Assembly: GCA_020627425.1 (NCBI GenBank)
Contig: JAHKXX010000214.1
Coordinates: forward strand, 1-20,571
Length of the DNA: 20,571 bases
Direction: 5' to 3'
From: a bacterium
GTDB taxonomy: Bacteria; Bacillota; Clostridia; Oscillospirales; Acutalibacteraceae
Under the pieces are notes generated by a model. It worked only from the letters and a program-made list of their open reading frames with translations. It had not been told where the DNA came from and did not search any database. The stretch's first letter is position 1, and every line of letters begins with the position of its first letter. Positions 1-7,627 of this stretch are shown piece by piece. A program made the translations under genes and the position numbers.

Positions 1-97
1 CGGAGGCACTCCGCCGCGTGCCAAAAGAGTGGGTGATAAAACTAACTACAGTGCGAGTTCAGGGTGCAGCGTCACGCTGCCGGAGGCACTCCGCCGC
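1..97 (+). repeat. Family 2 palindromic repeat, partial copy at window edge
   Basis: The motif CGGAGGCACTCCGCCGC occurs at 1-17 and again at 81-97; each is itself a small hairpin (CGGAG/CTCCG). A second hairpin, GCAGCGTCACGCTGC, lies at 66-80. The centre (about 47-66, ACTACAGTGCGAGTTCAGGG) matches the cores of the copies at 5992-6135 and, inverted, at 10612-10767. The element runs off the window, so its outer end is unknown. Its inner end overlaps the last codons of pflA. Homology among the copies is seen directly; mobility is inferred. Confidence 0.7.
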
Positions 98-814
98 TTT
101 TTTTATCTGCTCCTCCGTGGGCACAGGTGTGCCCTCAAGCGGATAACTGAGTCCCATTTCATGCCACTTCTGTACTCCGAGAGTATGATAGGGAAGTATT
201 TCCACTTTGTCTACGGTCTTAAGGCTGTCTATAAATTCCCTCATTTTATAAAGATCGTCGGGACTGTCTGTAAGACCCGGCACAAGTACGTGCCTCACCC
301 ACATCCTCTTTCCTTTATCGGACAGGTATTTTGCCATCGAAAGTACATTATCATTATAAAAGCCCGTAAGCGCCTTGTGACCCTCTCTGTCCATCAGCTT
401 CAGATCGAGGATAAACAGATCGGTGCATTCACACAGCCTGTCAAAGCTGTCAAGAAATTCTCTGCTGTCGGAAAAGGGCTGACCGGCGGTATCTACGGCT
501 GTATGTATGCCGTCTTTTTTTGCAAGCTCTAAAAATGAGATAATAAAATCCGTCTGAAGCAGCGGCTCGCCTCCGCTGACGGTTATTCCGCCGTTTTTCC
601 CCCAGTAGCTCTTGTATCTCTTTACACGGGCATAAAGCTGCTCTGCTGTCCACTTTTCGCCGCCGTCTTTCCATGTGTCGGGATTGTGGCAGAACTTACA
701 TCTGTATTTGCAGCCCTGTAAAAAAACAACAAATCTGACTCCCGGACCGTCTACAAGTCCGAAGCTCTCCAGAGAATGTATATACCCCACGGTGCTTTTT
801 TCTGTTTCTTTCAT
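59..814 (-). CDS. pflA: Pyruvate formate-lyase activating enzyme (radical SAM)
   Basis: This 251-residue radical SAM enzyme uses a 4Fe-4S cluster and S-adenosylmethionine to install the glycyl radical on pyruvate formate-lyase in the cytoplasm under anaerobic conditions. The cluster motif is GCKYRCKFC, with C35, C39 and C42 in the CX3CX2C spacing, followed by the SAM-contacting GGEP at 81-84. The length matches the family (about 240-250). The ATG has AAAGGAG seven nt upstream. It starts 26 bp after the pflB stop on the same strand, so the two are almost certainly co-transcribed. The extreme C-terminus is odd: the last eleven or so residues (AECLRQRDAAP) and the TGA are encoded by a family 2 repeat that has replaced the native end. 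The core is complete, so the enzyme is probably active. Confidence 0.95.
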   Translation of the reverse strand: MKETEKSTVGYIHSLESFGLVDGPGVRFVVFLQGCKYRCKFCHNPDTWKDGGEKWTAEQLYARVKRYKSYWGKNGGITVSGGEPLLQTDFIISFLELAKKDGIHTAVDTAGQPFSDSREFLDSFDRLCECTDLFILDLKLMDREGHKALTGFYNDNVLSMAKYLSDKGKRMWVRHVLVPGLTDSPDDLYKMREFIDSLKTVDKVEILPYHTLGVQKWHEMGLSYPLEGTPVPTEEQIKKAAECLRQRDAAP

Positions 815-840
815 AGTGCTCCTTTTTTCAAGCAGCTATA

Positions 841-3096
841 TCACATTGTTTTGTGGCATGTACGGCTTATAACGTCAAGCTGCTGTTCGCGTGTAAGGTC
901 TATAAACTTTACGGCATAGCCCGAAACACGGATGGTAAAGTTTGCATACTCTTCCTTTTCGGGGTGCTCCATAGCGTCTATAAGCTTTTCCGTACCGAAT
1001 ACGTTTACATTCAGATGGTGTGCGCCGCGGTCAAAGTAGCCGTCAAGCACCTGTACAAGATTGTCGACACGCTCATTAAGACTGTGACCCAGAGCGTCGG
1101 GGCTTATTGTCTGGGTATTCGAGATACCGTCAAGCGCCCAGTGATAAGGAAGCTTTGCAACGGAATTAAGGGAAGCCAGCAGTCCGTTCTTCTCGGCACC
1201 GTAGCTGGGATTTGCTCCGGGAGCCAGAGGCTCTCCGCCGCGTCTGCCGTCAGGCATAGAGCCTGTCGCCTTGCCGTAAACGACGTTAGATGTAATGGTA
1301 AGTATCGAGGTCGTCGGCTCGGAATCCCTGTAGGTATGGTGCTTCTTTATCTTCTCAAGGAAGGTTTTCAGCAGCCACTGAGCAATCTCGTCGGCTCTGT
1401 CATCATCGTTGCCGTAGCGCGGAAAATCGCCCTCGGTAACATAGTCAACAACTATACCCACATCATCACGAATGGTTCTGACATTTGCGTACTTTATAGC
1501 GCTGAGAGAGTCTACGACATGAGAAAAACCTGCGATACCTGTCGCAAAGGTGCGGCGGACATCGGTATCTATAAGTGCCATCTCTGCTGCCTCATAGTAA
1601 TATTTGTCGTGCATATATTGAATAAGATTCAGGGTATTTACATACAGTCCTGCCAGCCAGTCCATCATTCTTTCGTATGCCTCTAATACCTCATAATAAT
1701 CAAGATATTCCGATGTGATAGGTCTGTATCTGGGACCCACCTGTTCTCTTGTCTTTGCGTCTACGCCGCCGTTTATAGCATAGAGAAGACACTTAGCAAG
1801 GTTTGCCCTTGCGCCGAAGAACTGCATCTCCTTGCCGGTTTGTGTAGCGGATACACAGCAGCAGATAGAGTAGTCGTCGCCCCACTCGGGCTTCATAACG
1901 TCATCGTTCTCATACTGCACCGAGCTGGTGTTTATAGAGATCTTTGCTGCGTATTTTTTAAAAGTCTCCGGCAGAGCCGAGGAATAAAGTATAGTAAGGT
2001 TCGGCTCCGGTGAAGGACCCATATTCTCAAGGGTATGCAGAAAACGGAAGTCGTTCTTTGTTACCATAGAACGTCCGTCACAGCCGATACCGGCAACCTC
2101 AAGAGTAGCCCACACGGGATCGCCCGAGAAAAGCTGGTTATATGATGGAATACGGGCAAACTTTACTATTCTGAATTTCATTACCAGATGGTCTATAAGC
2201 TCCTGAGCTTCCTTCTCAGTGATAACTCCGTTTTGAAGATCGCGCTCGATATATATATCAAGGAAGGTAGAAACTCTGCCGACTGACATAGCCGCGCCGT
2301 TCTGTGTCTTTATGGCAGCAAGATAACCGAAGTACAGCCACTGTACAGCCTCTCTTGCATTTGTAGCAGGCTCTGAAATATCATAGCCGTAGGACAAAGC
2401 CATGGTCTTCATCTCGCCGAGAGCGCGAATCTGCTTTGCAAGCTCCTCACGAAGTCTTATTACCTCGTCGGTCATTGTACCGTCGCCGCAGTTTGAAAGA
2501 TCCTTTTTCTTTTGTTCTATCAGATAATCAATTCCGTAGAGTGCAACTCGTCTGTAGTCGCCTACGATCCTGCCTCTGCCGTAGGTATCCGGCAGACCGG
2601 TTATTATCCTGTTGTGTCTGACGCTTTTCATTTCGGGAGTATATGTATCAAAAACTCCCTGATTATGAGTAGTAGTATATTCGTTAAATATTTTGTGAAG
2701 GTCGGGGTCGGGTGTATAGCCGTAGGTCTGCAGCGCCTGCTCTGCCATTTTTATACCGCCAAAGGGCATAAAGGCGCGCTTCAAAGGCTTGTCTGTCTGC
2801 AAGCCGACTATCTTTTCAAGGGTCTTGTCCTCTTCGTCTATATATCCGGGTCCATAGGCTGTCAGTGTAGATACGACCTTTGTCTCCATATCGAGGACGC
2901 CGCCCTTTGCGCGCTCCTCCTTTTGCAGCTTTTGTACATCATTCCAAAGCTTTTCGGTAGCCTCGGTGGGACCCTCAAGAAAGGCTTCGTCACCGTCATA
3001 GGGCTTATAGTTTTTCTGTATAAAATCCCTGACATTTATTTCCATTTTCCAAATTGAACCTTCAAAGCCGTTCCAGGCCTCTGTGTTTTTCATCAT
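841..3096 (-). CDS. pflB: Formate acetyltransferase (pyruvate formate-lyase)
   Basis: This enzyme cleaves pyruvate with CoA to acetyl-CoA and formate, the main non-oxidative pyruvate route in fermenting anaerobes. About 751 residues, close to E. coli PflB (760). The active-site stretch around residue 413 reads SICCCVS, containing the catalytic Cys-Cys pair (E. coli C418/C419) with one extra preceding cysteine, followed by QFFGARANLAK. The glycyl-radical motif RVSGYAV lies about 25 residues from the C-terminus. The start is uncertain: TTG (3102), GTG (3099) and ATG (3096, 3093) are all in frame. AAAGGGG lies 6 nt before the TTG and 12 nt before the first ATG; ATG at 3096 is given by convention. 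It is the first gene of the operon with pflA, read from the promoter at 3265-3293. Confidence 0.96.
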   Translation of the reverse strand: MMKNTEAWNGFEGSIWKMEINVRDFIQKNYKPYDGDEAFLEGPTEATEKLWNDVQKLQKEERAKGGVLDMETKVVSTLTAYGPGYIDEEDKTLEKIVGLQTDKPLKRAFMPFGGIKMAEQALQTYGYTPDPDLHKIFNEYTTTHNQGVFDTYTPEMKSVRHNRIITGLPDTYGRGRIVGDYRRVALYGIDYLIEQKKKDLSNCGDGTMTDEVIRLREELAKQIRALGEMKTMALSYGYDISEPATNAREAVQWLYFGYLAAIKTQNGAAMSVGRVSTFLDIYIERDLQNGVITEKEAQELIDHLVMKFRIVKFARIPSYNQLFSGDPVWATLEVAGIGCDGRSMVTKNDFRFLHTLENMGPSPEPNLTILYSSALPETFKKYAAKISINTSSVQYENDDVMKPEWGDDYSICCCVSATQTGKEMQFFGARANLAKCLLYAINGGVDAKTREQVGPRYRPITSEYLDYYEVLEAYERMMDWLAGLYVNTLNLIQYMHDKYYYEAAEMALIDTDVRRTFATGIAGFSHVVDSLSAIKYANVRTIRDDVGIVVDYVTEGDFPRYGNDDDRADEIAQWLLKTFLEKIKKHHTYRDSEPTTSILTITSNVVYGKATGSMPDGRRGGEPLAPGANPSYGAEKNGLLASLNSVAKLPYHWALDGISNTQTISPDALGHSLNERVDNLVQVLDGYFDRGAHHLNVNVFGTEKLIDAMEHPEKEEYANFTIRVSGYAVKFIDLTREQQLDVISRTCHKTM

Positions 3097-3143
3097 CACC
3101 AAGAAAAACCCCTTTCACAAAGTATTGACCGTTGACAATCTTC

Positions 3144-3168
3144 AACAGCCGACAGCATAATGCTGTTG
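3144..3168 (-). promoter_or_regulatory. Hairpin in the pflB leader
   Basis: Within the roughly 160-nt pflB 5' leader there are nested inverted repeats: CAACAGC/GCTGTTG as outer arms (3143-3149 and 3162-3168) and ACAGCA/TGCTGT as an alternative inner stem (3152-3157 and 3161-3166). The two pairings are mutually exclusive, so the leader could switch, but no known riboswitch class is recognised. The rest of 3103-3260 holds no gene that I can support. Confidence 0.3.
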
Positions 3169-3264
3169 GAGCCGACATCCGGGCGGAGCTTATCAGAGAC
3201 TATGCTGTGATGAATTATTACAATAGTCCCATACTATTCTGTCGTCCGATACGACCGTAATTTA

Positions 3265-3293
3265 AATATATAGCGTATTCCTTTGTTTGTCAA
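3265..3293 (-). promoter_or_regulatory. Sigma-A promoter of pflBA
   Basis: On the minus strand a perfect -35 TTGACA (3288-3293) is followed by exactly 17 nt and TATATT (3265-3270). Transcription would begin near 3258, giving a leader of about 160 nt before pflB. Further upstream, TTAAAGATTTAA (about 3364-3375) and TGTTAACA (3388-3395) are short AT-rich palindromes that resemble Rex half-sites only loosely. Redox control is a guess. Confidence 0.7.
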
Positions 3294-3462
3294 CCTTTTG
3301 ACTGTGAAAGCTCTAATTATCGTCTTTCTGACTAAAAAATAATAATCTTTATTGATTTATTCGTTAAAGATTTAATCAGTCAGACTGTGTTAACAACAAT
3401 ATATTGTGTATCTGCTTTTTTCAGCTACTATATATGTATTTTTTCACTATTATCTAGTGCAA

Positions 3463-3490
3463 CAAAAAAAGAGCCGGAAATCACGGCTCT
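3463..3490 (-). terminator. Rho-independent terminator after the 3500-4111 gene
   Basis: On the minus strand AGAGCCG, a 7-nt loop and CGGCTCT (3470-3476 with 3484-3490) are followed by a run of seven T. It lies about 10 nt past the stop of the membrane-anchored hypothetical gene and separates it from the pflB promoter downstream. Confidence 0.85.
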
Positions 3491-3499
3491 TCTCTATAT

Positions 3500-4111
3500 T
3501 CAACTATTGTCCGGGTTGTCTGCGGAAGCCTCCTTTGACGGCTCCACAACGCCCTTGTCATCAAACTCGCGTTCAAAGATAAGCTTACCGTTTTTGTCGT
3601 AATAACGCACCACCAGAGTTATATTTTTTGTCTCTACGGCGTCATCAAGGACCTTGGCAAGCTCGGTAAAGGTGTTCTGCTCAGCGATGACAGTTGTTTC
3701 GAGTGTTTTTACAAAGGAGCCGGGATACTTAAGCTCCTCTGCAAACGTACGTTTTAGTACAAGCTTTGTTTCATCCTCTATCTCTATAGAGGTATCCAGC
3801 GGAACAGAGTTTTTGTTGTCGATCTTGTTTACGGTATCTATCTGATTTTTTATTTTTTCGGAGTTTATACAATCCTGAAGCGTCCTGTAGGGTTTTGACG
3901 CCTTCAGATCGGGGTCAGGCTCAAATTCTATCTTGCTGTCCTCAAAGGTGTTTGATTCGAGCAGCACGGGCACATATGATTCTTCATTTGTCCCGGACGT
4001 ATCGGCAGTCGTTATTTTGCCGTCCTGATTTATAAATACAGTTATCATAAGAGCTATAACTATCGCCGCACCCATAAACATAATTACGAGATACTTATTA
4101 AACTTTTTCAT
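3500..4111 (-). CDS. Membrane-anchored hypothetical protein
   Basis: A 203-residue protein that I do not recognise. Residues 1-7 (MKKFNKY) are basic and about 8-27 form a single hydrophobic segment, which predicts an uncleaved N-terminal anchor or signal with the rest outside the membrane. No lipobox cysteine is visible. The exported part is acidic and rich in Glu, Asp, Lys and Thr, and ends in a disordered-looking tail (EPSKEASADNPDNS). No catalytic motif is evident. The ATG has AAGGAAG about 7 nt upstream. It lies downstream of ade on the same strand, separated by a 156-bp inverted-repeat element, and is followed by a strong terminator. A shared function with ade cannot be argued from the sequence. 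Confidence 0.75.
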   Translation of the reverse strand: MKKFNKYLVIMFMGAAIVIALMITVFINQDGKITTADTSGTNEESYVPVLLESNTFEDSKIEFEPDPDLKASKPYRTLQDCINSEKIKNQIDTVNKIDNKNSVPLDTSIEIEDETKLVLKRTFAEELKYPGSFVKTLETTVIAEQNTFTELAKVLDDAVETKNITLVVRYYDKNGKLIFEREFDDKGVVEPSKEASADNPDNS

Positions 4112-4133
4112 TTTCTCTTCCTTTCACAGCTTA

Positions 4134-4289
4134 TACTAATATTCGATAAGAAGCTTTAATCAGATTTGAGCGGAAAATTTCGCAGAACGAGGCAGAGAAC
4201 GCCGATTGGCTGACGCCAATTAAGGACGATAACGACGTTATGCGGAATTTAACGCCAAATATATTAAAGCATTCTATCGAAGATTAGTA
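4134..4289. mobile_element. Family 3 MITE-like element with 27-bp inverted ends and TTA duplication
   Basis: The ends 4134-4160 (starting TACTAAT) and 4263-4289 (ending ATTAGTA) are inverted repeats matching at 23 of 27 positions. The complementarity continues inward imperfectly, and a hairpin ATTGGC-TGAC-GCCAAT lies near the middle. Both sides are flanked by TTA (4131-4133 and 4290-4292), a likely 3-bp target duplication. The right-hand TTA is the ade stop codon read on the other strand. No ORF is present inside, so the element would be non-autonomous. It fills the gap between ade and the 3500-4111 gene. Confidence 0.75.
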
Positions 4290-5975
4290 TTACTTTATGA
4301 ACTCACATAGGGACACATCAAACAGACCGCAATCCGTTATTCTTATCTCCGGTATTACCGGGAGTGCCATAAAGGACAGTGTTATAAACGGATCTATGTT
4401 TTTGTTTACTCCCATAGAATAAGCGATTTTCATAACTCTGTCAAGTGCCGGAATAAAATCGTCCGCCTCCTTGTCGCTGATAAGTCCGAACAGCGGCAGC
4501 GGCAGGCTCGCCCTGACCTCTTTGTCAGAGCAGATAACATAGCCGCCGTTTATTCTTTTCAGCTCGCTTAGTGCCGCGAGCATATCTTCATCATTGTCAC
4601 CGAGAATAATAATATTATGGCTGTCGTGAGCCACTGTAGTAGCTATCGCCCCGTGGCTGAGACCATAGCCCGTTATATACGCCGCCGAGTGATAGCCGGT
4701 GGCGTTGTGACGCTCTATAACGGCTATTTTTCTTACAGTACCGTCCTTCAGACCCTTTTCGACCTGCTCGCGGGTCATTTTTATATGCCTTGTATTTATC
4801 AGCCCATCTATAATTCCGATCACGGAATAGCTGTCCTTCGGCTCTATAATAAAGGGATTCAAGGGCAGCGCACCTGTATTGATATTGTTCGTAATGCCGA
4901 CATCGCAGCCCGAGCCGTTTTTTTCCGGCAGCTCGTCAATATTTATACCGTCCTTATAAACGGAGTGGATACTTACATCAATAAGACTGTCAAGCACAAC
5001 AAGGTCTGCCTTATAGCCGCACGCAACAGCTCCGATGTTTTTCAGTCCGTAGATACGGGCTGCATTTATGGTAGCTATTCGTATAGCTTCTATAGGATCC
5101 ATACCAAGCTCTATGGATCTTTTTATATTTGCCCTTATGGTTCCTTCTCTTCGTACATCTGCAAGATGCTTGTCGTCCGTACAAAAAGCCACAAATGATG
5201 TGTCGGTCTTATTTTTTACGATACCGCCGACTATTGCATCAAGATTTTTGCTGGCAGAGCCTTCGCGTATTATGACAGCCATACCCTTTCTCAGTTTTTC
5301 GACAGCTTCCTCATAGGAAAGGCTTTCGTGGTCGGTACACACTCCGGCACTGATATACGCGTCAAGCTGTTTTCCCGAGAGCATAGGTGCGTGACCGTCT
5401 ATGACCCTGTCGCCAAAGCCCCGAAGCTTAGCAATCACATCCTCATCAAGGGAGAGCACTCCCGGAACATTCATAAACTCGGCAAGCCCGAGCACACACT
5501 CATCATCCTTAAAGCGTGACAGCTCACTTTGATCAAGTACAGCGCCGGCGTGCTCAAACGGTGTAGAGGGCACGCATGAGGGAAGCATTACATAATAGTT
5601 AAGGCAGCTTTGTTTTGCTGCTCCGAGTATATACTCCAGTCCCCTTACGCCTGCTACATTTGCTATTTCATGAGGATCGGTAATGATAGTCGTGGTACCG
5701 TGAGAAAGCTCCTCTCTTGCATACACCTCCGGTCTGACCATAGAGGATTCTATATGTACATGTGAATTGATAAAGCCGGGAACGACATACCGTCCCTGCA
5801 GATCGACGGTTTTTTCGGCAGGTCTTTCGCCGAAGCCTGTTACTATTCCGTCGCTTACGGCTATATCGGCAGGAATTATTTCCTTTGTAAAAACATTTAC
5901 GACCCTCGCATTTTTCAACAAAAGATCGCTTTTTTCCTCACCGAGAGAGGATCTGATAACCTTATTATAATTCAA
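4290..5975 (-). CDS. ade: Adenine deaminase
   Basis: Amidohydrolase-superfamily enzyme that deaminates adenine to hypoxanthine and ammonia, for purine salvage or use as a nitrogen source. 561 residues, within the usual bacterial Ade range (about 570-600). The metal-binding motif SHVHIESSMVRP starts at residue 71 (H72, H74). GTTTIITDPHEIANVAG (93-109) is a family hallmark; DGHAP, a CTDHE segment, REGSASKN and FCTDDKHLADV follow. The start is TTG: AGGAGG lies 8 nt before TTG at 5975 and no in-frame ATG is better placed. The RBS almost touches a family 2 repeat (5992-6135), so the promoter is inside or beyond that element. The TAA stop is exactly where the family 3 element begins. Confidence 0.95.
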   Translation of the reverse strand: MNYNKVIRSSLGEEKSDLLLKNARVVNVFTKEIIPADIAVSDGIVTGFGERPAEKTVDLQGRYVVPGFINSHVHIESSMVRPEVYAREELSHGTTTIITDPHEIANVAGVRGLEYILGAAKQSCLNYYVMLPSCVPSTPFEHAGAVLDQSELSRFKDDECVLGLAEFMNVPGVLSLDEDVIAKLRGFGDRVIDGHAPMLSGKQLDAYISAGVCTDHESLSYEEAVEKLRKGMAVIIREGSASKNLDAIVGGIVKNKTDTSFVAFCTDDKHLADVRREGTIRANIKRSIELGMDPIEAIRIATINAARIYGLKNIGAVACGYKADLVVLDSLIDVSIHSVYKDGINIDELPEKNGSGCDVGITNNINTGALPLNPFIIEPKDSYSVIGIIDGLINTRHIKMTREQVEKGLKDGTVRKIAVIERHNATGYHSAAYITGYGLSHGAIATTVAHDSHNIIILGDNDEDMLAALSELKRINGGYVICSDKEVRASLPLPLFGLISDKEADDFIPALDRVMKIAYSMGVNKNIDPFITLSFMALPVIPEIRITDCGLFDVSLCEFIK

Positions 5976-5991
5976 CTTCTATCCCTCCTGG

Positions 5992-6135
5992 CCGGTGCCC
6001 GGGCGGTCGACTACTCGTGCCGCACAGGGCGGCGTGATGCGGACGGTACCGTACAATAAACTAAGCTTGTATGCGCGCCAAGAAGATCGGCGGCAACAAA
6101 AACTACAGTGCGCGAATTGACAGCCCGGGCACCGG
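5992..6135 (+). repeat. Family 2 palindromic repeat between ade and the PAP2 gene
   Basis: The ends CCGGTGCCCGGGC (5992-6004) and its exact reverse complement (6123-6135) form 13-bp perfect terminal inverted repeats. The core from about 6053 (ACAATAAACTAAGC) to 6116 (CTACAGTGCGCGAATT) aligns along some 70 nt with the reverse complement of the copy at 10612-10767, and the last part also matches the copy at 1-97. No coding capacity. The element lies between the ade RBS and the PAP2 promoter, in a divergent intergenic region. Confidence 0.7.
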
Positions 6136-6182
6136 GCATTTTTCAAATTCGCAATAAAAATATTTTTTTTTACATTTAAATA

Positions 6183-6191
6183 TGGTATAAT
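6183..6191 (+). promoter_or_regulatory. Extended -10 promoter of the PAP2 gene
   Basis: TGGTATAAT (6183-6191) is a consensus -10 with the TGN extension. The region at the -35 spacing is only a T-run, so the extended -10 probably carries recognition. It is 29 bp before the ATG of the PAP2 gene. Confidence 0.6.
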
Positions 6192-6219
6192 CAGGATATA
6201 CGGACAATTGGAGGAAGCT

Positions 6220-6771
6220 ATGGATTGGGAATTTTATGTACTGAATTTTATCCGTGATAATTTTTCCGGTAGTATATTGGATTTTATCGCAACAACACTG
6301 GGCTTTTTGGGCAGAGGACCTATCTATATCGTAATACTGATACTCGCCTTCATCTTCAGCAGATCGCGTCCCTTTGCAAGGTCGCTTTCAGCCTCTCTGA
6401 TATTGAGCCTTACCTGCTGCAATCTGATAATAAAAAACATTGTCGGACGGATACGCCCCTACGATCTGAACACAACGATAAGCCTTATAGTCAAAGCAGA
6501 ACACGACTACAGCTTTCCCTCGGCGCACACGGTTCTTGCGTTCGTTTTGGCTACCACGGTATTCATCTACAACAAGCCGCTTGGGGCTGTCGCCTATATA
6601 TTTGCAGTGGCGATGGGTCTGTCCAGACTTTATCTGTATGTTCACTTCCCGACTGATGTTATATGCGGAATGATCTTTGGCATATTGCTTTCCATCGCCG
6701 GTCACTATATTGTGGGGCTGCTCTTCCCCGACAAAAGCAGGCTTTCGCCTCATAAAGAAGAAACTACCTGA
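6220..6771 (+). CDS. PAP2-family membrane phosphatase
   Basis: 183-residue integral membrane phosphatase of the PAP2 superfamily, which removes phosphate from lipid (pyro)phosphates such as undecaprenyl pyrophosphate or phosphatidate. The three family signatures are present in order: KNIVGRIRP (KX6RP), SFPSAHT (PSGH-type, with Ala for Gly) and SRLYLYVHFPTDV (SRX5HX3D). Hydrophobic stretches between them give about five membrane segments. The ATG at 6220 has GGAGG 5 nt upstream; an in-frame TTG at 6208 has no RBS and is rejected. The gene is monocistronic, and its last 8 nt overlap the 3' end of the convergent rsmA. The substrate cannot be assigned; undecaprenyl-PP recycling is a reasonable guess for the size. 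Confidence 0.88.
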   Translation: MDWEFYVLNFIRDNFSGSILDFIATTLGFLGRGPIYIVILILAFIFSRSRPFARSLSASLILSLTCCNLIIKNIVGRIRPYDLNTTISLIVKAEHDYSFPSAHTVLAFVLATTVFIYNKPLGAVAYIFAVAMGLSRLYLYVHFPTDVICGMIFGILLSIAGHYIVGLLFPDKSRLSPHKEETT

Positions 6772-7615
6772 AGCCGTCACAGATAGCTGCAAACTGCTCC
6801 ATAGTAAGCTGCTCTGCTCTCATACCGGCGGCGATACCGCAGCAGGCAAGTCTTTCGTTCACCTCATTTTTAGGAAGCGAAAGCCCCGAGGAAAGAGAAT
6901 TGGAAATAGTCTTTCTTCTCTGTGAAAAAGCTGCCCTTACAATTCTGAAAAACAGCTTTTCATCAGCCACCCTTACGGGTGGCTCTTTTAGTATATTAAG
7001 CCTTATTACCGCAGAATCGACGTTCGGCTGTGGAATAAAGCTTGTACGCATTACTTCAAACAGTATCTGCGGCTCGCAGTAGTACCGTACTGCCGCGCTG
7101 ACGGCTCCGCACTGCCTGGTACCCGGCTCTGCACAGATACGCTGTGCAGCCTCCTTTTGTACCATAGCGGTAATACTTTTTATCGGAGGTCTTTCCTCGA
7201 GCAGCTTCATAATAACGGGCGACGTTATATAGTACGGAAGATTGGCACACACAACAACGTCCATTCCCGACAGCTCTTCTTTTATAAGGTCTGACGTATC
7301 AAGCTTTAAAAAATCCCTGTTTATTATTTTTAAATTGTCAAATTCTCCCAGTGTTTCCGACAAAACAGGCAGAAGTCTTTTATCAAGCTCTATCGCAACA
7401 ACCTTTTTTGCCCTGCTGCACAGCTCATAGGTCAAAACTCCGGCACCGGGTCCTATTTCTATTACTCCGGTATTGTCATTTTCTATTGCATTCTCCGCCA
7501 TCGCTGGGCAGACCTCGGGGTCAGTCAGAAAGTTTTGCCCGAGAGCCTTAGAAAAGGTAAAGCCGTTTTTCTTTAGTATCGCTTTTACATAGTTGATATC
7601 AGTTAATCTACTCAT
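6764..7615 (-). CDS. rsmA: 16S rRNA (adenine1518/1519-N6) dimethyltransferase
   Basis: RsmA (KsgA) dimethylates two adjacent adenines in the 3'-terminal hairpin of 16S rRNA during late small-subunit assembly. The 283-residue sequence has the N-terminal LGQNFL (25-30), SAM-binding EIGPGAGVLT (53-62), acidic ribose-binding E76 in AIELD, and the catalytic motif NLPYYI (125-130). The C-terminal helical domain (about 200-283) includes FSQRRKTISNSL. The ATG has AGGAG 7 nt upstream, just past the trkH stop (12 nt gap), so it is the last gene of trkA-trkH-rsmA. Its stop overlaps the end of the convergent PAP2 gene, and no terminator hairpin is seen. Confidence 0.96.
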   Translation of the reverse strand: MSRLTDINYVKAILKKNGFTFSKALGQNFLTDPEVCPAMAENAIENDNTGVIEIGPGAGVLTYELCSRAKKVVAIELDKRLLPVLSETLGEFDNLKIINRDFLKLDTSDLIKEELSGMDVVVCANLPYYITSPVIMKLLEERPPIKSITAMVQKEAAQRICAEPGTRQCGAVSAAVRYYCEPQILFEVMRTSFIPQPNVDSAVIRLNILKEPPVRVADEKLFFRIVRAAFSQRRKTISNSLSSGLSLPKNEVNERLACCGIAAGMRAEQLTMEQFAAICDGFR

Positions 7616-7627
7616 CAGTCACTCCTA

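Noticed and set aside
841..3057. Long plus-strand ORFs opposite pflB (853-1686 and 2512-3057)
   Set aside because: Antisense shadows of a strongly supported gene; Cys/Tyr-rich composition and no ribosome binding sites.
3364..3395. Possible Rex-binding palindromes upstream of the pflB promoter
   Set aside because: Only short AT-rich half-site-like matches about 75-100 bp upstream of the -35; not enough to call an operator.
4112..4290. Possible small RNA or riboswitch between ade and the next gene
   Set aside because: The TTA flanks and 27-bp inverted ends explain the structure better as an inserted element.
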